Source: Pseudomonas beijingensis
GTDB lineage: Bacteria; Pseudomonadota; Gammaproteobacteria; Pseudomonadales; Pseudomonadaceae
Direction of reading: 5' to 3'
Assembly (NCBI RefSeq): GCF_030687295.1
Contig: NZ_CP117425.1
Location: forward strand, 2,608,001-2,672,000
DNA length: 64,000 nt
Part shown: in pieces, positions 59,164-64,000 of the stretch
Layout of the letters: each line of letters begins with the position of its first letter
Numbering within the stretch: the stretch's first letter is position 1
Notes under the pieces: generated by a model
The model's database searches: none
What the model was told of the DNA's origin: nothing
Seen by the model: only the letters and a program-made list of their open reading frames with translations
Position numbers and translations under genes: made by a program

Positions 59164-59744
59164 CGGTGAAACAGTCAATTCTTGATGATCTTTGGAATGG
59201 AGAAAAAAGTATCTGCTTTTTTGTGCACTCTGGAAAATGTTATTGGGTTGTAGATGAGAAGTATAATTTCTCCCTTGATGCGGAAAAAGACTATCGTGCC
59301 TACCTTGAAGATGGAGATATAACCCAGGAACAATACGAGCAGTCTTGCAAAAATTTTAGAGGCGGTATTCTGAAAATGACGGCGGAAAATTTTCCGCAGT
59401 ACCTAGAAAGGTCAAGTGAAAAAATCCTGTCTTCAAGCGATTTAAATAATTTTATAGAGGCGGATTGTGAGGTTTTTGAAAAAATTGAACATTATTTCTT
59501 AACTGGCGAAGGTTTGAGCCCGGATCTCTTTAAGCGGGCCAATATTATTCATTCCAGATTTCCCAGGTTCTACATAAATTTTGACAGAAAAATTTTTATG
59601 CACATGGATGACGTGCGTGCTCATGAAAGTCTGGCTTATTCGGACTGGGTCGCTCAATGCTTTGATTTTAGCTTTTTGATCCCGGCTCGCGAGCGGTACT
59701 GGGTAGTGGCGGGTAATGATTATTGGAAGCTTAGATTTGTATAA
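59160..59744 (+). CDS. candidate immunity protein (CdiI-like) for the TpsA toxin
   Basis: A 194-residue acidic protein of unrecognised family, AT-rich relative to neighbours (about 40% GC by eye). Its ATG overlaps the tpsA stop (ATGA), the classic arrangement of a toxin tip and its immunity gene. It has no signal peptide or membrane segment, so it would act in the cytosol by binding the imported toxin domain. The sequence is rich in aromatic and acidic residues (LWNGEKSICFFVHSGKCYW at the start, SDWVAQCFDFSFLIPARERYW near the end). No homologue is recognised. Confidence 0.72.
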   Translation: MTVKQSILDDLWNGEKSICFFVHSGKCYWVVDEKYNFSLDAEKDYRAYLEDGDITQEQYEQSCKNFRGGILKMTAENFPQYLERSSEKILSSSDLNNFIEADCEVFEKIEHYFLTGEGLSPDLFKRANIIHSRFPRFYINFDRKIFMHMDDVRAHESLAYSDWVAQCFDFSFLIPARERYWVVAGNDYWKLRFV

Positions 59745-59869
59745 GTAAAAGCAGAAGTAACGGGGGCACGTTATCAGTGCAGCTAATTAGAAGCAGAATG
59801 TTGGTTATCCCTGAGACTGCCGTTTTGATTTATTGTTTATATACCTGTCTGCCGAAGACGTGATAACAC

Positions 59870-60296
59870 ATGGGAATCAGCAGCACTCAAAGGACGAATC
59901 AGAAACCCAAAAAATTGGCGGCCTGGGGCGTCGGTGGGGGGGACAGATCATTGACCCCCTAGTTTCCCTTTTTCTATTCGGCCTCATAGGGCGTACAGCC
60001 GAGTTATTGGATTGCCGCCAAACATGGTTGGCTTTCTGGCCTTGGGCTTTGGTGCGGCGCATTACTTGTGCTCCGATGCGATGCCGAACGAACGGTCAAA
60101 GCCCGGGTAAGAAACTGTTGGGAATGCCTGTGATCGACGAGCGCAGCGTCCTTAACTGCAATCTCTACCAATCGTTTATGCGTAACATCATTACACCGTT
60201 TCTGAGTATTTTTGATTGGATATTATTTTATTTGGTTCACGGAAACGGCTTGGTGACATGCTCGTATCTACGATTGTGTTCCGCTCTAAGCCGTAA
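59870..60296 (+). pseudogene. RDD-family membrane protein, decayed
   Basis: Pieces of an RDD protein are spread over frames: GLGRRWGGQIIDPLVSLFLFGLIGRTAELL, then GLPPNMVGFLALGFGAAHYLCSDAMPN in another frame, then QSPGKKLLGMPVIDERS...NCNLYQSFMRNIITPFLSIFDW in the first, and SRKRLGDMLVSTIVFRSKP to the stop in a third. The breaks are one base missing at the A-run 59909-59914, one at 60009-60010, a 4-bp AACG duplication at 60085-60095, and one missing near 60221-60234. Repaired, it gives 141 residues. RDD proteins are small membrane proteins of unclear role. Position behind the immunity gene makes an old orphan module possible. Confidence 0.7.
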
Positions 60297-60431
60297 GTAA
60301 GGCAGATAGGGGGCGCCTTCCTGTAACGGATCAGGGCCTCGGTTGCTGGATTTTGAAACGCAGGTTCTGCATAGGTGGGCTGAGCAGGGTGGGTTATCTC
60401 GATTAGTGGCTATGGCGGGTGTTTGGCGTAC

Positions 60432-61016
60432 TTAATACACTTTTTCAATTGGAAGTAATTTGCGTGCTTCCTCAATTTCGTTCTCAAGCACCAATTTGTG
60501 GATGCTGTGCGCCAACGGAGTTATATCGGTTATGTTCTGTATCCATTCGTTGACGTAAAGCGCTACTGCTTGCTTGCTTAGGCCTATCTGAATGGCGCGG
60601 TGTATTTGGGGTTGTAGATGCAAGTCTCGTTCTGGATCCCACTGTATGCGGACTGGCGCATTCTCTTTCACGTTGAGCCATTCTTCCTTGCTCATTGAAT
60701 CGTCGGGATGGCTGAGGCTGCTATGGGCTAAGGCCCATTCGAAGCCTTCTCGTGAAATATCGATTGCCAGGATTCTAGACTGACCTGCGTCCTTCAACCC
60801 CCAACCTGATCGGTACATCATCCAGAGAAATGATGGCTTTATCCACGTCATCCGCTCCATCTTGAACGGCGGTGACGCGAAGGTGCCAAGGCTCAGCGCC
60901 GCATCGGCGATAGCATCCGAATAGGCTTGGTAGATGCGAATGGTCTTGTCGTCGTACAAAGCGCGAATCTGGCGCAGTGGTGTAGTTTGGGATGAAGGCT
61001 CCAACTGACTTTGCAT
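60432..61016 (-). CDS. DUF4291 family protein
   Basis: The 194-residue protein has the DUF4291 signature: IRALYDDKTIRIYQAYSDAIADAALSLGTF, then PFKMERMTWIKPSFLWMMYRSGWGLKDAGQSRILAIDISREGFEWAL. The function is unknown. The ATG at 61016 gives MQSQLEPSS and is followed by the family core after about 16 residues; an open stretch further upstream is not counted. It is divergent from a small secreted-protein gene with a 58-base gap between start codons. GC use is ordinary, so the core genome resumes here after the two-partner-secretion locus. Confidence 0.85.
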   Translation of the reverse strand: MQSQLEPSSQTTPLRQIRALYDDKTIRIYQAYSDAIADAALSLGTFASPPFKMERMTWIKPSFLWMMYRSGWGLKDAGQSRILAIDISREGFEWALAHSSLSHPDDSMSKEEWLNVKENAPVRIQWDPERDLHLQPQIHRAIQIGLSKQAVALYVNEWIQNITDITPLAHSIHKLVLENEIEEARKLLPIEKVY

Positions 61017-61074
61017 ATTCGTACTCTCGGTAAAAGATTTTATAATCGCGCTCCTGTCCCTTCGGAGCGCTGCC

Positions 61075-61482
61075 GTGCCGCGTTTTCTTCTTCTGATGTT
61101 GTTACTTTTTCCTTGCCTGGCGTCGGCACTACCCACCTTGGAAAACACCCAGCTTTATAGCGGTACGGCCAGCGATTGTCGCGATGTCGACCTCGCGATC
61201 TGGCAGCATCCGACCCGCAAAGTGTTGGTGAAAAATGACATTAAGCTGGAGCGGGTGCAGCTGTGCAATGGCGGGCACTATCCGATTTTCCAGGTGCAAT
61301 TACCCTACGACCCACGGGGCCAGACCAAAAATTACTTCTTGCAGTTATACGAGCAGATGAGGGCGGCTAACGGTAAATGGCCCTACGCCTTGGTCGCCAG
61401 CAGCGATGCGGTGGTGGTGTATGTCAGCTATCCGAAAGACGACGGGATCGCTTTGGATTACGAGAGCTATGCGGTGCCTTAG
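61075..61482 (+). CDS. small secreted protein of unknown function
   Basis: The 135-residue product starts with GTG at 61075 and has a signal peptide (MPRFLLLMLLLFPCLASALP, cleavage after ASA). The mature part contains LYSGTASDCRDVDLAIWQHP, two cysteines (DCRDV and QLCNGG), and a beta-rich end with DAVVVYVSYPKDDG. No family is recognised. It is divergent from the DUF4291 gene. Confidence 0.65.
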   Translation: MPRFLLLMLLLFPCLASALPTLENTQLYSGTASDCRDVDLAIWQHPTRKVLVKNDIKLERVQLCNGGHYPIFQVQLPYDPRGQTKNYFLQLYEQMRAANGKWPYALVASSDAVVVYVSYPKDDGIALDYESYAVP

Positions 61483-61501
61483 ATATTCCGTTGCTGAAGG
61501 A

Positions 61502-61696
61502 CTAGTGCAACTGTTCTCGGGATAGTCTGGTCTTCATGGCGAGTTCGGTCACCTCCTTGGCGCGTGCGACTAATTTCCTCACTTTGGCAATATAATCTGC
61601 GTCGCCAGTTTCCAGGGCATCGTTCATGAACTCTGCAATGGCCTCGGGAGAGCTCAGGTACTCGGCAGGGTCAAAGTCTGCGAAGGTCTCGGTCAT
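61502..61696 (-). pseudogene. truncated HI1420-type antitoxin (dnstrm_HI1420 family)
   Basis: The 64-residue frame begins like the antitoxin of the HigA/HI1420 family (FDPAEYLSSPEAIAEFMNDALETGDADYIAKVRKLVARAKEVTELAMKTRLSREQLH), with the predicted DNA-binding helix at the end. Normal members run on for another 30-35 residues beginning (S)LYKAL. Here TAG follows SREQLH directly, and the downstream bases do not resume the family. It may be expressed, but without a complete DNA-binding domain, and no toxin gene is adjacent. It is probably a relic of a toxin-antitoxin pair. Confidence 0.65.
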
Positions 61697-61716
61697 TTTT
61701 GCTCTCCACGCATGTA

Positions 61717-61742
61717 AAAGCGGGCGACCCTCAGGTCGCCCG
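61717..61742 (-). terminator. intrinsic terminator of the small gene at 61748
   Basis: CGGGCGACC-CTCA-GGTCGCCCG forms a perfect 9-bp stem. On the minus strand the hairpin is followed by CTTTTAC, five bases after the stop codon of the gene above. Confidence 0.8.
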
Positions 61743-61747
61743 TTTCC

Positions 61748-62020
61748 TTATTCAGCAGCCTGCAACCGCAACCGTCTACCAATCACATCCATCACATCGC
61801 ACCCATCGCGCAGCGCTATCGTCATCATTTTGCAAAAGTCCGAGAGCACGACCGTGTCGGAGCTGATATCCGAACGAAAGGCGATGTTTTCCAACAACTG
61901 GGTCACGGTTCGAATGCGGTAATCCGCCGTTTCGAAAAGGACGTCAAGCGGGGCTTCGGTGTCGATGAGTAGGGTGGCTGGGGTGCAGTCGATTCCGGTG
62001 ATGGGCATGTATCTGGGCAT
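61748..62020 (-). CDS. small soluble protein of unknown function
   Basis: The 90-residue product (start ATG at 62020, MPRYMPITG) is acidic to neutral with TAPLDVLFETADYRIRTVTQLLENI as a helical core and FCKMMTIALRDGCDVMDVIGRRL near the end. It resembles small Pseudomonas proteins with a DUF3077-like style, but I cannot assign it. A strong terminator follows. Upstream, between about 62040 and 62085, GTCGCC/GGCGAC hairpins lie in its leader. Confidence 0.6.
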   Translation of the reverse strand: MPRYMPITGIDCTPATLLIDTEAPLDVLFETADYRIRTVTQLLENIAFRSDISSDTVVLSDFCKMMTIALRDGCDVMDVIGRRLRLQAAE

Positions 62021-62209
62021 AGTAAGAGCCTCCAAAGTTGATGAGTCTCTCTGTTGATCGGGTCGCCAAACCCGGTCGCCTTTTGGGCGACGAGGGACTA
62101 TAGACCGACCCACTTGAGGGCTACAAGACACCGCTTTCCGAGCTTTGTGTAGGACTTTTGACCTAGCGGCGGTCGGCTTTTTGGGCTGCTTCGGGTCAGG
62201 TAAAAGATG

Positions 62210-62321
62210 CGACTGCTGCGCAGTCGAGCGGGAGCAAGCTCCCTCGCCACGGGGAACGGTTCTCGACTTGGGTTGGTTTTGTATCAGCCGTGGGAGCTGT
62301 CGTGGGGCTTGGCTCTTCGTA
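62210..62321. repeat. duplicated REP-like element and DUF899 3' end (copy 1)
   Basis: It begins CGACTGCTGCGCAGTCGAGC and runs through GGGAGCAAGCTCCCTCGCCAC. It then contains a degraded copy of the last codons of the DUF899 gene (KPHDSSHG and stop on the minus strand). It is a direct repeat of 63748-63850. Confidence 0.8.
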
Positions 62322-62376
62322 GGGGCGGACCCAGTCCCTCCGTTTCCTTCCCAGCGACCCTGCTTGTCGTCCTATC

Positions 62377-62463
62377 TGTCCCTTTCGCAGGAGGTTTGCG
62401 CCTCTGTGCAGGATCTTTCGTACTTTTATAAGGGGATGCGTCTGATTTCAGAAGGACAGTTTC
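62377..62463. repeat. dispersed repeat B (right copy)
   Basis: It begins TGTCCCTTTCGCAGGAGG and is about 70% identical to 43766-43852, sharing AGGAGGTTT, the GGATC-TTTCGTAC core and TCTGATTTCAGA. It runs directly into the brnT remnant. Confidence 0.6.
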
Positions 62464-62471
62464 GACAGTAG

Positions 62472-62600
62472 GCTTCGGTAAAACAGGTACCCGGGCGTCG
62501 ACCCATCGGCTTGATCAAAGAGTTGATCGGCGTGGTCGTGTACACCGAACGGCGGGGCGATGTGATCTGGATCATCTCCGCCCGAAATACTACTAAATAG
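62472..62600 (+). pseudogene. brnT: brnT toxin remnant (C-terminal end)
   Basis: The last 42 codons before brnA read IGLIKELIGVVVYTERRGDVIWIISARNTTK and stop. The VVVYTERxxxxxIISAR pattern is the conserved C-terminal half of BrnT RNase toxins. The N-terminal half is absent: repeat B precedes it directly and an in-frame TAG stands at 62469-62471. A functional toxin cannot be made. The AGGAGG ribosome-binding site of brnA overlaps its stop codon. Confidence 0.75.
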
Positions 62601-62613
62601 GAGGCCATACGTT

Positions 62614-62862
62614 ATGTCGAAAACGTCGAAAACTGGCTGGGAGCGCCTGGCCAAGTTGAATGACGGGGACATCGATACCAGCGATATCTCCGAACTGGGT
62701 GAAGATTTCTTCCGCCGCACTGAGCTGCGGGTGCCGGTAAAGCAGGCGGTGACCATTCGCCTTGATGCCGATGTGGTGGAGTGGTTCAAGGGGCAGGACG
62801 CGGGTTATCAGACACGCATCAATCAGTTCCTTCGCCAATACATGCAGGCCAAGCAGGGATGA
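62614..62862 (+). CDS. brnA: BrnA-type antitoxin
   Basis: The 82-residue protein has the BrnA signature PVKQAVTIRLDADVVEWFKGQDAGYQTRINQFLRQYMQ, a ribbon-helix-helix DNA-binding domain at the C-terminus, and an acidic N-terminal toxin-binding part (DTSDISELGEDFF). Normally it blocks the BrnT RNase and represses brnTA. Here the toxin gene is cut, so it is an orphan antitoxin that may still bind DNA or protect from related toxins in trans. AGGAGG precedes the ATG at good spacing. Confidence 0.88.
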   Translation: MSKTSKTGWERLAKLNDGDIDTSDISELGEDFFRRTELRVPVKQAVTIRLDADVVEWFKGQDAGYQTRINQFLRQYMQAKQG

Positions 62863-62992
62863 ACTATTTCACGCTATGAATCGGCCTCCCTACGAATCGC
62901 CCGCTTTCATAGTTTCCCTTTTCGATCCTCCCTCAACGTGGCTCGTCGTTAAATACATGTCTTGAGTTTCTGAGGCATCATATTTTGTTGCG

Positions 62993-63004
62993 TGTTGCGC
63001 AACA
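62993..63004. promoter_or_regulatory. candidate HigA operator palindrome
   Basis: TGTTGCGCAACA is a perfect 12-base palindrome ending 15 bases before the higB start, in the position where HigA-type antitoxins repress their own operon. Flanking GC/AT similarity extends it loosely. Confidence 0.6.
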
Positions 63005-63018
63005 TGCTAGGCTTTCCC

Positions 63019-63297
63019 ATGATCAAGTCTTTTCAACACAAAGGGCTACGCAAGCTCTTCGATACGGGCACTACGGCAGGCGTGCAGCCCGCTCACGCCA
63101 AGCGGCTACGAATGCAGCTAGCGGCCTTGAATACAGCCATGACGATTGATGACATGGATATTCCCGGCTTCCGCCTTCACCCGCTAAAAGGCGAAATGCA
63201 TGGGCGCTGGTCAGTCATGGTGAATGGCAATTGGCGGCTGACGTTCGAGTTTCGCGATGGAAACGCTTACGTCCTGGACTACGAGGATTACCACTGA
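63019..63297 (+). CDS. higB: HigB/RelE-superfamily toxin
   Basis: The 92-residue protein has the HigB (host inhibition of growth B) pattern: MIKSFQHKGLRKLFDTGTTAGVQPAHAKRLRMQLAALNTA, then FRLHPLKGEMHGRWSVMVNGNWRLTFEF, with the ribosome-dependent mRNA-interferase residues in the GRWSVxVNGNWRLTF block. Its stop TGA shares a base with the higA ATG (TGATG), so the two are coupled. It is complete and probably functional. Confidence 0.9.
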   Translation: MIKSFQHKGLRKLFDTGTTAGVQPAHAKRLRMQLAALNTAMTIDDMDIPGFRLHPLKGEMHGRWSVMVNGNWRLTFEFRDGNAYVLDYEDYH

Positions 63298-63584
63298 TGA
63301 ACATGCACAACCCTCCCCATCCAGGGGAGTTCATTACCGAGATTTATCTGGAACCGAACGGTATCAGCGGTCGCGAGCTGGCGGAAAAGCTCGGTGTAGC
63401 CCCCTCGACATTGAGCCGTGTCTTGAAGGGCACTAGCCGCGTTTCGCCTGAAATGGCATTGCGGTTGTCTGTAGCGCTTGGCCGCTCGCCGGAGAGTTGG
63501 CTGGCCATGCAGGATGCTTACGATCTATGGGTGGCCCGTCAGCATGTTGATTTGTTGCAGGTAAGAAAGCTCGCTTTCGCCTGA
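63297..63584 (+). CDS. higA: HigA antitoxin, XRE-family
   Basis: The 95-residue protein has NPPHPGEFITEIYLEPNGISGRELAEKLGVAPSTLSRVLKGTSRVSPEMALRLSVALG, a complete helix-turn-helix of the HigA type, followed by a C-terminal helix (SWLAMQDAYDLWVARQ). It binds HigB and represses the operon, probably at the palindrome upstream of higB. It follows higB in the toxin-first order typical of HigBA and has a terminator behind it. Confidence 0.92.
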   Translation: MNMHNPPHPGEFITEIYLEPNGISGRELAEKLGVAPSTLSRVLKGTSRVSPEMALRLSVALGRSPESWLAMQDAYDLWVARQHVDLLQVRKLAFA

Positions 63585-63619
63585 ATCATCCCTCCAATGT
63601 TGGCGGACGCGGGGATCAG

Positions 63620-63651
63620 AGACAGACCAATCGAGATCGGCCTGTCTTTTT
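63620..63651 (+). terminator. intrinsic terminator of higBA
   Basis: AGACAG and CTGTCT close a hairpin with some internal GATC pairing, followed by five T, 36 bases after the higA stop. Confidence 0.68.
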
Positions 63652-63747
63652 AATCGTGGTCTGGTCCGGTTTTCGTCTGGACAACAGGCGACCCTGAGTT
63701 GCCCATCCTTTCATTACTCCGCTATTTACGCCGGTAGGCACAGAAGG

Positions 63748-63850
63748 CGACTGCTGCGCAGTCGAGCGGGAGCAAGCTCCCTCGCCACGGAGGCGGCGCT
63801 CGAGATTGGCATCAGCCATGGCAGCAGCCGTGGGGCTTGGCCTCTTCGTA
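63748..63850. repeat. duplicated REP-like element and DUF899 3' end (copy 2)
   Basis: The same segment as 62210-62321 in the same orientation, starting CGACTGCTGCGCAGTCGAGC and GGGAGCAAGCTCCCTCGCCAC and running into the true end of the DUF899 gene. The two copies bound the brnT remnant-brnA-higBA block. Confidence 0.8.
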
Positions 63851-64000
63851 TTTATCGTGGTGCCGTACCCAATCCATGATTTCGTCTTCGTTGCGGCCCT
63901 TGGGCGTCAGGTCGAGGTAGTTGTAGGTACCGACCAATATATCCAGGCCGCGGGCGTAGGTGGAGTAGGTGTGGAAGATGTCGCCGGCTGCGTTGCGATA
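63812..64000 (-). CDS. DUF899 (thioredoxin-like fold) protein, 3' part
   Basis: The last 62 codons of a gene that starts beyond the right edge: [45 protein letters not shown], ending [11 protein letters not shown] and stop. The [28 protein letters not shown] pattern is the C-terminal part of the DUF899 family of thioredoxin-fold proteins. Its last codons are inside the direct repeat that also occurs at 62.2 kb. Confidence 0.85.
   Translation of the reverse strand, partial: YRNAAGDIFHTYSTYARGLDILVGTYNYLDLTPKGRNEDEIMDWVRHHDKYEEAKPHGCCHG

Larger units (their letters stand above)
62021..62471. other. 451-base gap with repeats and no gene
   Basis: Left to right: leader of the gene at 61748; a REP-like hairpin (62210-62250) and a degenerate copy of the DUF899 3' end (to 62321); filler; repeat B (62377-62463) joined to the brnT remnant. 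No open frame that I can support. Confidence 0.6.

Overview
The window comes from a Pseudomonas chromosome, most likely the P. fluorescens complex. Coding DNA is GC-rich. Almost every gap in the first 43 kb holds the inverted REP pairs of that group (GTGGGAGCGAGCTTGCTCGCG and its AAAGCTTGCTCGCG and GGCAAGCCTTGCTCC relatives). The gene content is also that of a fluorescent pseudomonad: aceK, hrpA, a FabH2-like synthase beside an ECF sigma factor, an OprP-like porin and lpxO. No rRNA, tRNA, CRISPR array or complete insertion sequence was seen.

1-43.7 kb is core genome. In order: a peptidase tail, a DUF2892 protein, a frameshifted SpoU RNA methyltransferase, yajD, a spermidine-synthase-like protein, a cyclic-nucleotide-binding protein, frameshifted oligopeptidase B, yafJ, an MFS transporter with the 5-oxoprolinase genes pxpABC, a MoxR/VWA pair, a DUF4160/DUF2442 module, a DUF748 protein, cysK, lpxO, two EamA exporters, aceK, hrpA, the FabH2-like synthase, an ECF sigma/zinc-finger anti-sigma pair, an OprP-type porin behind a probable Pho box, a FemAB-like acetyltransferase, aqpZ, an ABC exporter, ppiA, an alpha/beta hydrolase, a LysR regulator, azoR, a cyclase-family hydrolase, a third EamA exporter, an MscS channel and a DEAD-box helicase.

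43.7-60.3 kb is an accessory two-partner-secretion / contact-dependent-inhibition (CDI) locus. It has an outer-membrane TpsB transporter, a CdiA-like exoprotein of about 4,490 residues once one frameshift is bridged, an overlapping low-GC candidate immunity gene, and a decayed RDD-family gene. The exoprotein has the order TPS domain, FHA-1 repeats, AT-rich putative receptor-binding region, second FHA region, pretoxin, variable C-terminal toxin. An approximately 87-bp imperfect repeat lies just before tpsB and recurs at 62.4 kb, beyond the far end of the locus.

60.4-64 kb is a patchwork: a DUF4291 gene, a truncated HI1420-type antitoxin, the 3' remnant of brnT with an intact brnA, an intact higBA pair with a palindromic operator candidate, and the end of a DUF899 gene whose last codons and adjacent REP-like element are duplicated 1.5 kb upstream. 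It looks like a recombination hot spot loaded with toxin-antitoxin cassettes.

Six otherwise normal genes (trmH-like, ptrB, the MFS transporter, tpsB twice, tpsA) are out of frame by a single extra base, in five of the seven cases in a homopolymer of three or more or a doubled base. Bridging these gives canonical protein lengths. Either the sequence has indel errors or several genes are genuinely inactivated; raw reads would decide.
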